DNA of 64,000 bases from Cladorhizidae sp. MBARI D1340-BT2 (GCA_028752905.1 JAQNBH010000004.1:9242559-9306558); one strand, 5' to 3'; counted from the first letter of the stretch, positions 23,701 to 34,977 are shown. The notes: a model not told the origin generated them from the letters alone. Translations and numbers: made by a program.

Positions 23701-26119
23701 CAGGCGGCCATTGCAGCACAACTGAGAGCTATGGGCAACCATTACATACAAATACAAATATCGCAACAACTGTTACTTATACTCGAGCTTCAGTTGGCAA
23801 AATAATGCCCACTGAGCACAGAGCAGCCAATTAACGAGCAGCGCCCCCACACATGTGAAGGAGTACTCACTTTATTATAGCACACATTGCCGGGTGTACG
23901 TATCAGGCTAGCTAGGAGGGAGGCAGTGGAGCTGCTGCAGAGCAGAGCCCGGAGAGTGTCACAGGCAGACATCGACAAGGTTTGTTTAGTTGCAAGCAAG
24001 GAAGAGACAACACCTCTCAAACTGGAGGGGACACAGCCACACAGACACTTTGAACCAACAGCAACTTATAACTGCTTAAGCAGCTTGTATCTCAACTAAG
24101 AGATAAGCATTTTCTAATAACCAGCATAATAGATTGCAGCTATAAGAAACTTCGTAGCTAATCCTGTCAGTTTTCTTTGGCAGGCTAACCAACTAATAGC
24201 TTGTGTCATGGGAACCCCGGGATGTTCTAGAAAAGGGTGTGGCAGTACCACACGCCTCTCTCTCACCAATACCGACACAAGCATTACCAACACACTTTAC
24301 AAAAGAAAATGAACAGCACTACTGATGGTGACAATACTCGTACGTATGATAGCACTGTACCTCCATTTTTGCCAGCATCTCTGGGAAGTCGACTTGTATA
24401 TAGACTTGTTTGCTTGGAGATACCCACACTACACAAGTGGGCCAACACAGAATATTCATTAGCATTAGCACTGGATTGTAAATTAACTAGGAAGTGAAGC
24501 TTTTTTAACCAATTAATCCCCATAACACATATTAAGATGGTGGAAAAATGAACCACTACTGCTAAATACCAATGTTTATACTGCACATGCCTAGTAGACT
24601 ACTTCAGAACGACAAGCAATTTTTTTTGTTTAAATGATCTGCTAACTCAATCGCATGTTATGGACTGTTCCCGCTGTTTCTGGAAGTTCTTCTGGTGGAA
24701 AAGCTTCATAAGCACCTATGCTGGTGAGGAACCACTCTGAATGTGTTGGTCTGAACACTAGACAGTGTCACCGGCATATCCACTGTCCTGGGATGTCCCA
24801 GCAGGGAGACCCCTAGCCCTCTCCCCAACACTAAGCCTATCCCTAACATGCCATAGTCCTAGTTCATATCTAGCCTTTCTCTAGCTCAAGCCCTGGCCCT
24901 ACCCTGACCTTACTTCTAGTCCTATCAATAACTCCTTAACCAGAATTCTAGCCCTAAGTCTAGGCCTAACCCTAGCTCAGGCAGCATAGATTAACCCTAA
25001 CCCTAGCTCAGGCAGCATAGCTTAACCTTAATCCTAGTCCTAACCCTCAGGCAGCATAGCTTAACCTTAATCCTAGTCCTAACCCTAGCTCAGGCAGTAT
25101 AGCTTAACCTTAATCCTAGTCCCAACTCTAACTCTAGCTCTGCCAGTATAGCTTATAGCCTGGTACTAGCCCCAACTCTAGGAGGAGGATATCCTGAGAG
25201 AGCCCCAGCTAGTCTTGGACATGATTATGTATAATGTTCCACACAAGAACGCCCCCCACCAGTGAGAATACCCCCACCAGTGAGAATACCCCCACCAGTG
25301 AGAATGCCCCCACCAGTGAGAATGCCCCCACCAGTGAGAATACCCCCACCTATGAGAATACCCCCACCTATGAGAATACCCCCACCTGTGAGAATACCCC
25401 CACCAGTGAGAATGCCCCCACCAGTGAGAATGCCCCCACCAGTGAGAATGCCCCCACCAGTGAGAATACCCCCACCTATGAGAATACCCCCACCTGTGAG
25501 AATACCCCCACCAGTGAGAATGCCCCCACCAGTGAGAATACCCCCACCTATGAGAATACCCCCACCTGTGAGAATACCCCCACCAGTGAGAATGCCCCCA
25601 CCAGTGAGAATGCCCCCACCAGTGAGAATGCCCCCACCAGTGAGAATGCCCCCACCAGTGAGAATACCCCCACCTATGAGAATACCCCCACCTGTGAGAA
25701 TACCCCCACCAGTGAGAATGCCCCCACCAGTGAGAAGGCCCCCCCCCCCATGAGAATGCCCCCCACCAGTGAGAATGCCGCCCACCAATGAGAATGCCCC
25801 CGCCAGTGAGAAGGTCCCTGCAAGCTTTAAAACCATGCATAAATTCATTTGAGGGTGTGACACCTTGCTCCTGAAACATTGACAGACAAGGGATATGACA
25901 GAAGGGGGAGCAGAGGAGATAGATATTTAGGGAGGGGTCTCTTGCGTACCTACGAAGCTTCCCCAGAGACACAGCTTATCAGGGCCACTGAGTGTGTGGA
26001 TGCTGGCCAGGAGGTTAGCCACTTGCTGCAGCACTAAGTGCCTGTCCAGAAGGTCCACTTTTTCTCGGTGGGTGGACAGCCACGTGTCCAGTTGCATACC
26101 TGTGTGTGGTGTGGTGTGT

Positions 26120-26155
<36 letters not shown>

Positions 26156-29100
26156 TAATGAAAGAAAGGTACTCTCATGACACAAGCATATTAAAATGGT
26201 TGTCACAGATACATGAAGTTGATGCACACTCCCAACACCCACTCACTCAAACAGTCATTGTATTCACCCTGCCTGGGGGCCTCGGCACGCCAATACTGGT
26301 TCAGGATCAAGTGGCCCGAGGAGACCAACATAAAAACTGGTTCAGGATCAAGTCGCCCTAGGGGCACAACATAAAAACCGGTTCAGGATCAAGTGGCCCG
26401 AGGGGGCCAACATAAAAACTGGTTCAGGATCAAGTGACCCGAGGGGGCCAACATAAAAACTGGTTCAGGATCAAGTGGCCCGAGGGGGCCAACATAAAAA
26501 CTGGTTCAGGATCAAGTGACCCAAGGGGGCCAACATGAAATTGAAGGAGAAGGAGAATGGCTACATAAAGTTTAAGCTGCTGGATGTCCTCGACTGCTTC
26601 TCTGACACACCTCACCCCCACCCCATTGCCATAAGATGGACACCCCCTCCCCCCCCCCCCCCGCACACATCAAATGTCAGCATCCCATTGGTCATTCTAT
26701 GTTTCTACGGACGTATATACAGTATGTCCACACACCATCCTCACTTACACTCTGATGGCATGCTGAGAGACAGCCCGCCCGTCCTTGGGTCAAAGTCAAA
26801 GTCACACATCGCAGCTCTGGTGCTGATGGCCATGTTGAGGTCAAAGTCCTTGCTCATACACTTTTCATACTCAAGACACAAGGAGGACGAGAAGCGGTTC
26901 ATATTATACGCGACCTTCTTCACTGGGTCGGGGACATCGTTGCTGATGCCAACCTCGACAATATGGCGGTGTTCCTTCTGGTAGCACTTGATCTCAAATG
27001 GCCCTTTGCGCAATGGCGGAGAAAGGATTTCTGGCGTTGCAGGTGTGAGTGGAGATCCCGGAAATGGAGTAGAAACCTGGATGGGACAAATGGGGGTCTG
27101 GGTTTGTATCCCATAATTGGTAATATTGTGGGGTGTGGCAGGGGCCGGGGGGAAGGGGCCAGTTAGAGACTTTGACAGAGTGATGGATTCCGGTTTGACA
27201 GAAATTGGCGCTGCAGCATCCGAGACCAAGTCCGTTTCCTCTGCGTCCGTCAGGCACTCAAGAACAAGATTCTGGGGAGGGAGTGGCCTGAGATTCTTGG
27301 GAGGGAGTGGCTTGGACGTTGTTCTCATCATCTTGATTAAGTCAAGGTCATCCTCAACGGCACTCTGCGGCGGTGCCGGTTCCAAAATCCTGTTCCAAGG
27401 ATGAGACTCCAATGCTATCATGTCACGAGGTTGGACCTGAACTGGCTCTCCAAGGTAATCACTGCTGATAGTAGCCGAGAGGAAATCAAAGGGTACATGT
27501 ATGTTCTGGAACGTCTCCAGGTCAAGCTGGTCGACTCGTGGATTTCCAGAGCTGGACAAATATGGTGTTGGCTCTTCCAATTTCCTCAGGATGTCACTTA
27601 TGTTGGAATCGCCTTCCAAAACGGGAACAGGGTCGCACTGAGGGAGTACTGGGTCGAACTGGTCCATCCACTGAAGAATTTCATTGTCGAATCCTATCTC
27701 CTCGCCACAATCGGCACCAATACCCGTTACCATGTAGCTAGTCCCCCCAGAGCCCTGTCCAGGGTCCATATTGCTGGCCCCATAGCCAGAGAAATATTCG
27801 GAGGCCGGCATGTTTGACTGGAAGACATCGGCACCAAACATATCAGTTGCGCTCGTCTCATTTGGATAATGATCCTCCAAATGTCCTGTCAGTGGAGACT
27901 TGAGGGTCGTAAGTAGATTACCTGCAGCGTACGGTGAGTATGCGTCGTCCGAAAAAGCCAGAGCCGAGTTGGAGTGCAGAGAGGGAGAAAACTGTTCCCC
28001 CCTGAAGCTGGTAAGGTGAGGATGATGAATGTCTCCGCCGCTCATCATCGTGTACATGGAGGCCATTGCCGGGATGCTGGGGACTGCGATTCCGTCATTT
28101 CTGATCACCGGTGAGTTGTTGCTGGTGTACACTTTTACGTTACCTTCAGAGCCCCTGGGAGGCGTGGGGAGGAGAGAAGGAACACAGAACAGAAGCAAGG
28201 TAATTAATTAATGTCCGTTGTTTTAACAAGACATGTTTGGATTTATTGAACCCTTTACATGTCTCTAATTGGCAAAGGTCATGAACCTGCGAAGGGGCTA
28301 GTCTAGAACTCGAGCCTTATCGACATTGGAACTGCCTCTAAACTGGTCACCCAAGAGGTCAGTGAATGAGGCTTGAAGAAGTATGCCGGTGTGAACAGGC
28401 TTTAACCCCCTCACCTTCTAATTCACATGCCTATAATAAAAACAGGCTACAAACTGACATCAATATAGCATCAGGAATTCACTAACGCCCCTTAGTAACC
28501 ATAGGGTAAGGGATTGCACTGCTGTTGACCAACACTGCACCATAGGGTAAGGGATAGCAGTGTTGACCAACACTGCACCATAGGGTAAGGTATGGCACTG
28601 CTGTTGACCAACACTGCACCATAGGGTAAGGGATTGCACTGCTGTTGACCAACACTGCAACCATAGGGTAAGGGATTACACTGCTGTTGACCAACACTGC
28701 AACCATAGGGTAAGGGATTGCACTGCTGTTGACCAACACTGCACCATAGGGTAAGGGATTGCACTGCTGTTGACCAACACTGCACCATAGGGTAAGGGAT
28801 TGCACTGCTGTTGACCAACACTGCACCATAGGGTAAGGGATAGCACTGCTGTTGACCAACACTGCACCATAGGGTAAGGGATAGCACTGCTGTTGACCAA
28901 CACTGCACCATAGGGTAAGGGATAGCACTGCTGTTGACCAACACTGCACCATAGGGTAAGGGATTGCACTGCTGTTGACCAACACTGCACCATAGGGTAA
29001 GGGATTGCACTGCTGTTGACCAACACTGCACCATAGGGTAAGGGATAGCACTGCTGTTGACCAACACTGCACCATAGGGTAAGGGATGCACTGCTGTTGA

Positions 29101-29472
29101 CCAACACTGCACCATAGGGTAAGGGATTGCACTGCTGTTGACCAACACTGCACCTTAGGGTCAAGGATAGCAGTGTTGACCAACACTGTATATAGCTAAA
29201 TTTCATTGACCACAGACTCGGGCCACTCCCCTCAAATATTGATCGTTTCATGTGCCAGATGGTGTCATACTGAATCTACATTCAGTGAGGTGTAATTTGA
29301 CACATCTAACACATGAAACCATCTAACACATGAAATCACTGACCCTATATGGCCAGCCAATCAAACATCCATATCTAAAATGCATCTGGAAAGGTGAGAT
29401 TTTGTGTGTGTGTGTGTGTGTGTGTTGTGTGTGTGTGTGTTGTGTGTGTGTGTGTGGTGTGTGTGTGTTGTG

Positions 29473-29505
<33 letters not shown>

Positions 29506-32500
29506 TTGTGTGTGTGTTGTGTGTGTGTGCTGTGTGTGTGTGTTGTGTGTGTGTGTGTGTGTGGGTGTGTGTGTGTGTGTGTTGTGTGTGTGGTCAACAC
29601 AATCCTGCTTCCATGTTATGTCTATGTCATATTGCTCACAGGCATTCTGTCGGGGGGAGGGGTAAAGGGGAATAAGGATCCTTTCCCATCGTGGACGTAC
29701 AATTAGATTTTTGCCGGACGACATGAAATATTGATGCACGAACACAACTGGTCTGCTTCTAGAATTGCGCTTGTTAGTGATGTTGCTGATAATTGGTTTG
29801 TTTCATGCACCGCTGTTGTCTGATGGTTGCTGTTGATGGTGACAATGGATTTCTCCCGAGGCTCAACACTTCTTGTTTCGGTTATGTCATAATTAGCTAT
29901 ACAGGTTAAATGTCCTCTAGCTTCACACACACACACACACACATACTTCAGCGCCAGATTCGCCTCGCGATTTGTCAAACTGTTGATGGCCTAGAATTCC
30001 ATGAAAAGAACAACACATTCTCAATCATCAACTTGAAATTGTATTCACTGGACGTTTCGACGAGATACTCTAGCCTTCATCAGGAATAATGACTAGATGC
30101 TCTAGCCTTCATCAGGAATAATGACTAGATGCTCTAGCCTTCATCAGGAATAATGACTAGATGCTCTAGCCTTCATCAGGAATAATGACTAGATGCTCTA
30201 GCCTTCATCAGGAATAATGACTAGATGCTCTAGCCTTCATCAGGAATAATGACTAGATGCTCTAGCCTTCATCAGGAATAATGACTAGATGCTCTAGCCT
30301 TCATCATGAATAATGACTAGATGCTCTAGCCTTCATCAGGAATAATGACTAGATGCTATAGCCTTCATCAGGTAATGACTAGATGCTCTAGCCTTCATCA
30401 GGAATAATGACTAGATGCTCTAGTCTTCATCAGAAATAATGACTAGATGCTCTAGCCTTCATCAGGAATAATGACTAGATGCTCTAGCCTTCATCATGAA
30501 TAATGACTAGATGCTCTAGCCTTCATCAGGTAGATGCTCTAGCCTGAATAATGACTAGATGCTCTAGCCTTCATCAGGAATAATGACTAGATGCTCTAGC
30601 CTTCATCAGGAATAATGACTAGATGCTCTAGCCTTCATCAGGAATAATGACTAGATGCTCTAGCCTTCATCAGGAATAATGAGTAGATGCTCTAGCCTTC
30701 ATCAGGAATAATGACTAGATGCTCTAGCCTTCATCATGAATAATGACTAGATGCTCTAGCCTTCATCAGGAATAATGACTAGATGCTCTAGCCTTCATCA
30801 GGAATAATGACTAGATGCTCTAGTCTTCATCAGGAATAATGACTAGATGCTCTAGCCTTCATCATGAATAATGACTAGATGCTCTAGCCTTCATCAGGAA
30901 TAATGACTAGATGCTCTAGCCTTCATCATGAATAATGACTAGATGCTCTAGCCTTCATCAGGAATAATGACTAGATGCTATAGCCTTCATCAGGTAATGA
31001 CTAGATGCTCTAGCCTTCATCAGGAATAATGACTAGATGCTCTAGTCTTCATCAGAAATAATGACTAGATGCTCTAGCCTTCATCAGGAATAATGACTAG
31101 ATGCTCTAGCCTTCATCATGAATAATGACTAGATGCTCTAGCCTTCATCAGGTAGATGCTCTAGCCTGAATAATGACTAGATGCTCTAGCCTTCATCAGG
31201 AATAATGACTAGATGCTCTAGCCTTCATCAGGAATAATGAGTAGATGCTCTAGCCTTCATCATGAATAATGACTAGATGCTCTAGCCTTCATCAGGAATA
31301 ATGACTAGATGCTATAGCCTTCATCAGGTAATGACTAGATGCTCTAGCCTTCATCAGGAATAATGACTAGATGCTCTAGTCTTCATCAGAAATAATGACT
31401 AGATGCTCTAGCCTTCATCAGGAATAATGACTAGATGCTCTAGCCTTCATCATGAATAATGACTAGATGCTCTAGCCTTCATCAGGTAGATGCTCTAGCC
31501 TGAATAATGACTAGATGCTCTAGCCTTCATCAGGAATAATGACTAGATGCTCTAGCCTTCATCAGGAATAATGACTAGATGCTCTAGCCTTCATCAGGAA
31601 TAATGACTAGATGCTCTAGCCTTCATCAGGAATAATGAGTAGATGCTCTAGCCTTCATCAGGAATAATGACTAGATGCTCTAGCCTTCATCATGAATAAT
31701 GACTAGATGCTCTAGCCTTCATCAGGAATAATGACTAGATGCTCTAGCCTTCATCAGGAATAATGACTAGATGCTCTAGTCTTCATCAGGAATAATGACT
31801 AGATGCTCTAGCCTTCATCATGAATAATGACTAGATGCTCTAGCCTTCATCAGGAATAATGACTAGATGCTCTAGCCTTCATCATGAATAATGACTAGAT
31901 GCTCTAGCCTTCATCAGGAATAATGACTAGATGCTATAGCCTTCATCAGGTAATGACTAGATGCTCTAGCCTTCATCAGGAATAATGACTAGATGCTCTA
32001 GTCTTCATCAGAAATAATGACTAGATGCTCTAGCCTTCATCAGGAATAATGACTAGATGCTCTAGCCTTCATCATGAATAATGACTAGATGCTCTAGCCT
32101 TCATCAGGTAGATGCTCTAGCCTGAATAATGACTAGATGCTCTAGCCTTCATCAGGAATAATGACTAGATGCTCTAGCCTTCATCAGGAATAATGAGTAG
32201 ATGCTCTAGCCTTCATCAGGAATAGTGACTAGATGCTCTAGCCTTCATCAGGAATAATGACTAGATGCTCTAGCCTTCATCAGGAATAATGACTAGATGC
32301 TCTAGCCTTCATCATGAATAATGAGGCGCTAAGACTCGCGTGAGCCTGCTATATAGCTATTCTAACATTTCCATGCATCCTGGTCTCGCCAGGCCAGGTA
32401 AGTAATGCCACGCCTCCTGGTCTCGCCAAGGTAAATAGTGCCACGCCTCCAGGTCTCACCAAGGTAAGTAATGCCATGCCTCCAGGTCTCACCAAGGTAA

Positions 32501-34977
32501 GTAATGCCACGCCTCCTGGTCTCACCACGGTAAGTAATGCCATGCCTCCAGGTCTCACCAAGGTAATTAATGCCACGCCTCCTGGTCTCGCCAGGGTAAG
32601 TAATGTCACGCCTCCTGGTCTCGCCAGGGTAAGTAATGCCACGCCTCCTGGTCTCGCCAAGGTAAGTAATGCCATGCCTCCTGGTCTCGCCAAGGTAAGT
32701 AATGCCATGCCTCCTGGTCATACCAAGGTATGCCATGCCTCCTGGTCTCACCAGGGTAAGTAATGCCACGCCTCCTGGCCATACCAAGGTAAGCAATGCC
32801 ATGCCTCCAGGTCTCGCCAAGGTAAGTAATGCCATGCCTCCAGGTCTCTCCAAGGTAAGTAATGCCACGCCTCCTGGTCTTGCCAAGGTAAGCAATGCCA
32901 CACCTCCTGGTCTAATGCCATGCCTCCTGGCTTTGCCAAGGTGTAGCCCTAGCCCTAACCTTCCTAGTTCTAGTCTTAACCCTACACTAACCATAGTTCT
33001 AGTCTCTTAACCATAACTTTAACACTAACCATAGTTCTAGTCCTAACCCTAACTTAAACACTAACCATAGTCCTAGTCCTAACCCTAACTTAAACACTAG
33101 CCCTAGTTCTAGACCTAACCCTAACCCTTACTCTCCACTCTAGCCTAAACCCTAGCTCCAACCCTACCCTTAACACTCTAGTTCTATCCTTAACCTCAAG
33201 CACAAACCTACCCTTCTCTAGGCCCAGCCCTAATCCTATCCAGCTCCCTAGGCCAACCTTAACCCTAGATACAGTTCTAGCCCTACCCTTAACCTTAGCT
33301 CTAGTCCTAACCTTAACCCTAGATACAGTTCTAGCCTTACCCTTAACCTTAGCTCTAGTCCTAACCTTAACCCTAGATACAGTTCTAGCCCTACCCTTAA
33401 CATTAACCCTAGATACAGTTCTAGCCTTACCCTTAACCTAAGCTCTAGTCCTAACCTTAACCCTAGATACAGTTCTAGCCTTACCCTTAACCTAAGCTCT
33501 AGTCCTAACCTTAACCCTAGATACAGTTCTAGCCTTACCCTTAACCTAAGCTCTAGTCCTAACCTTAACCCTAGATACAGTTCTGGCCCTACCCTTAACC
33601 TTAGCTCTAGTCCTAACCTTAACCCTAGATACAGTTCTAGCCTTACCCTTAACCTTAGCTCTAGTCCTAACCTTAACCCTAGATACAGTTCTGGCCCTAC
33701 CCTTAACCTTAGCTCTAATCCTAACCTTAACCCTAGATACAGTTCTAGCCCTACCCTTAACCTTAGCTCTAGTCCTAACCTTAACCCTAGATACAGTTCT
33801 AGCCTACCCTTAACCTTAGCTCTAGTCCCAACCTTAACCCTAGATACAGTTCTAGCCCTACCCTTAACCTTAGCTCTAATCCTAACCTTAACCCTATCTT
33901 TGGCTCTCCTGCCTGCCCAGGATATTGAGTGTATTCATATATGTTCCACACAAGAATGTCCCTTACGAACGATAATGTCCCCTACCAACAAGAATGTCCC
34001 CCACAAACGAGAATGTCCCCTACGAGCGAGAACGTCCCTATGAGCATGTCGTCCCCACCACAAGTGCAAGCTTTCTAATGCCTCTGGTGGTCCATCAGCT
34101 CCACTGCCCTCACAATAGCTGGGAAGTCATCTAGTTCTCTCCATCCAGCAAGGCATCTCTATAGAGCTAGTTTGTTCTGATTACAGGCAATTATGACTCG
34201 ACCTACTTCAGGAATATGTCATAAGAGGTTGCTCAAGCTTCCATAACCTCCGAATCCATTAAGCCAGGTGTTGGGTAAGGTTCCGTCACAAAGCGTGGGA
34301 GTCACGTGTTCTACAACTCACGTTCTTTTAAAGTACGACACACCAATCCCATTCTAGAGCTGAAAACAGTTAAGCCTTCTCATGGAGTCCCTTCATGGGC
34401 ATGGAGAGTGTTTGCTCACCGTTGTCTTGCCACTGATGAGTAGCCAACCAGGTTCAAGCCTCTGTGAAAACAAGGTCAAAGAAAGTCTGGTTAAATGTCA
34501 CAACATCCTAGCCATGTTTTATATAGCCATGTTTTTATCATGTTTTTATATAGCCTAATAATGTGTATTTTATATGGACAATTGATATTACACTTCATTT
34601 CATGTTATTTATTAGTGCTAGGAAAATCTGTGGTAAACTAGAACAAAACAGTCCATGGCATTTGACCAGACCCCATCACCAGTGTATGGTTGATGTCCAG
34701 GGCCTTTGCTAGCGAGACCATTGCTTGTGTGGATCAGCCAGCCATCAAACTATTTCAGTGTCCCGACAGAAGCTCTTGAGCGAGTATCACGTACACATAC
34801 GCGGCACGAGTTAACAACTTACTGGTAAAAAGCGTCCATACTCCCATAAGCGTTTGCTTGTTGTTGTTCTGTTAGAGCACTGTACCCGCCATAGAACGAA
34901 TCTGTGGAAGATAACGGAATATTAGAGGAATACATCACATCGCTCTGATTAATAGGAAACTTACCGCGAGGCATCAT
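20620..34977 (-). CDS. Eight-exon gene for a 727-residue protein of unknown family
   Basis: Exons, in order: 34977-34965, 34901-34823, 28154-26749, 26099-25950, 23911-23871, 22376-22269, 21783-21577, 20799-20620. All junctions are GT-AG with matching phases, and the total is exactly 2,184 nt with one stop at the end. The start ATG (34977) is the first after an upstream in-frame stop; a second ATG follows at once. Residues 1-400 are rich in Ser, Pro, Gly and acidic residues, with patches such as FDNEILQWMDQFDPVLP. From about 410 the sequence becomes ordered, with KGPFEIKCYQKEHRHIVEV and FDFDPRTGGLSLSMP, then helix-like segments to a C-terminus ending RVLGFKQE. There is no signal peptide, membrane segment or recognised domain. 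An acidic N-terminus before an ordered domain would fit a transcriptional regulator, but that is a guess. Introns of 63 to 6,668 bp carry nearly all the minisatellites between 22 and 34 kb. Confidence 0.82.
21577..21783 (-). CDS. 727-aa gene exon 7
   Basis: The acceptor is GTGCACTCAG|GTC and the donor CACATG|GTGAGT; 69 codons in phase 0. It encodes a likely helical region including VSPDVKQLLLSFEAVVVDP and LEVEIITIIHYVYCIEHEPL. Confidence 0.88.
22269..22376 (-). CDS. 727-aa gene exon 6
   Basis: The acceptor is ATTTGCAG|GGTG and the donor TCATGG|GTATGT; 36 codons in phase 0. It encodes GVKGNSTFDPRIEDVKALYE and YKSVLQPFIKHASSW. Confidence 0.86.
22430..23745. repeat. Minisatellite of 31-33 bp units, about 41 copies (intron 5)
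   Basis: The unit contains GCAGCCATTGCAGCACAACT and GAGCTACAG. Variants differ by a 2-bp GC insertion and by AGGGCGG or TATGGCAA changes. Open frames in both directions across it (HCSTTESYRQ-type and VALSCAAMA-type) are products of the repeat, not genes. A block near 22930-23065 recurs near 23340-23490. Confidence 0.95.
23871..23911 (-). CDS. 727-aa gene exon 5 (41 nt)
   Basis: A short exon after the pyrimidine-rich acceptor CTGCCTCCCTCCTAG, ending TAATAAA|GTGAGT. It encodes SLIRTPGNVCYNK after a split Ala codon. A longer upstream reading in the same frame exists, but the acceptor chosen is the only one that keeps the exon 4 phase with a good tract. Confidence 0.68.
24780..25190. repeat. CCCTAA-rich degenerate tract (intron 4)
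   Basis: Imperfect CCCTAACCCTAG, CCTTAATCCTAG and similar words recur, with a longer period of about 47 bp carrying GCTCAGGCAGCATAGCTTAA. It resembles degenerate telomeric sequence, but no pure (CCCTAA)n run is long enough to call telomeric. Confidence 0.75.
25250..25815. repeat. 18-bp minisatellite, about 31 copies (intron 4)
   Basis: The unit CACCAGTGAGAATGCCCC recurs with G/A and CAG/TAT/TGT variants. The period is a multiple of three and lacks stops, so it reads as PPPVRI-type repeats on one strand and GGGILT-type on the other; these frames are artefacts of the period. Confidence 0.95.
25950..26099 (-). CDS. 727-aa gene exon 4
   Basis: The acceptor CACACAG lies at the edge of a CA microsatellite. 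It encodes MQLDTWLSTHREKVDLLDRH followed by LVLQQVANLLASIHTLSG, probably helical. The donor is TTCGTAG|GTACGC, phase 1. Confidence 0.82.
26101..26150. repeat. GT/CA microsatellite at an exon 4 acceptor
   Basis: The alternating GT run directly abuts the acceptor of exon 4 on the minus strand, where it reads CACACACAG. Confidence 0.9.
26295..26540. repeat. 41-bp minisatellite, about six copies (intron 3)
   Basis: The unit contains GGTTCAGGATCAAGTGGCCC and CCAACATAAAAAC. Copies differ by a few substitutions. Confidence 0.92.
26749..28154 (-). CDS. 727-aa gene exon 3 (largest)
   Basis: It spans 1,406 nt. The acceptor is CGCCTCCCAG|GGGC and the donor CATCAGAGT|GTAAGT (phase 1). It encodes about residues 31-499: the Ser/Pro/acidic region, a TPFPGSPLTPATPEILSPPL stretch with several SP/TP sites, and the start of the ordered region. 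Confidence 0.9.
28495..29195. repeat. 41-bp minisatellite, about 17 copies (intron 2)
   Basis: The unit contains CCATAGGGTAAGGGATTGCA and TGCTGTTGACCAACACTG. Copies are nearly identical, with T/A changes at one site and occasional 1-2 bp indels, suggesting recent expansion. Confidence 0.95.
29402..29595. repeat. GT-rich microsatellite (intron 2)
   Basis: GTGTGT runs are interrupted by single T or G changes. The VCVCVC and THTHTH open frames across it are artefacts. Confidence 0.95.
30000..32330. repeat. 32-bp satellite, about 70 copies, seeded by a fold-back element (intron 2)
   Basis: The unit carries AATAATGACTAGATGC and TCTAGCCTTCATCAGG. The left edge (about 30018-30070) holds TCAACTTGAAATTGTATTC and GACGTTTCGACGAGAT, the terminal sequence of the fold-back family, oriented so that the array replaces its core. 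No matching right terminus is present. Within the array a variant junction GGTAGATGCT occurs at 30529, 31151, 31485 and 32107, giving a 956-bp higher-order period. Confidence 0.93.
32385..32945. repeat. 33-bp minisatellite, about 17 copies (intron 2)
   Basis: The unit contains GGTAAGTAATGCCACGCC and TCCTGGTCTCGCCAA. Most copies carry AAG|GTAAGT on the plus strand, a strong 5' splice-site match, antisense to the host gene. Confidence 0.94.
32945..33905. repeat. CCCTAA-like tract grading into a 54-bp tandem repeat (intron 2)
   Basis: Irregular CCTAACCCTAAC and CTAGTCCTAACC words pass into about 12 copies of a 54-bp unit with ACCCTAGATACAGTTCTAGC and CCCTTAACCTTAGCTC. It is a second copy of the type of sequence seen at 24780-25190. 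Confidence 0.88.
33935..34055. repeat. Short degenerate 18-bp array (intron 2)
   Basis: After TGTTCCACACAAGAATGTCC come about five degraded units with GAGAATGTCCCC, ending near GTGCAAGCTTT. The same lead-in and tail flank the larger 18-bp array at 25232-25832. Confidence 0.8.
34823..34901 (-). CDS. 727-aa gene exon 2
   Basis: The acceptor is CTTCCACAG|ATTCG and the donor TTTTACCA|GTAAGT. It encodes DSFYGGYSALTEQQQANAYG and SMDAFY; the split Gln codon is completed in exon 3. Intron 1 is 63 nt, has no in-frame stop, and if retained would add 21 residues. Confidence 0.78.
34965..34977 (-). CDS. 727-aa gene exon 1 (coding part)
   Basis: It encodes MMPR plus one base and ends at CCTCGCG|GTAAGT. 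The frame is open upstream to about 35031 but has no ATG there before a stop. Confidence 0.7.

Noticed and set aside
22462..23725. Cys/His-rich and Ala-rich repeat proteins
   Set aside because: Open frames generated by a 31-33 bp minisatellite; they shift frame between units and lie inside intron 5.
23790..24020. Longer version of exon 5 (about 50 codons)
   Set aside because: The frame is open upstream, but no acceptor with a good pyrimidine tract matches the exon 4 phase there; the 41-nt exon fits.
25225..25972. Long proline/glycine-rich open frames on three frames
   Set aside because: They come from an 18-bp tandem repeat without stops; the location is an intron of the minus-strand gene.
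27401..27817. Plus-strand 138-codon open frame
   Set aside because: Shadow of the large minus-strand exon 3.
28482..29251. Overlapping open frames of 190-234 codons
   Set aside because: Products of a 41-bp minisatellite in intron 2, open in several frames at once.
29323..29745. Cys/Val and Thr/His dipeptide proteins
   Set aside because: Translation of a GT microsatellite.
32349..33010. Repeat proteins over the 33-bp array
   Set aside because: Open on both strands purely because of the period; no unique flanking coding sequence.
32945..33905. Chromosome end or true telomere
   Set aside because: CCCTAA words are irregular and embedded in a 54-bp unit inside an intron, with a gene and satellite on both sides.
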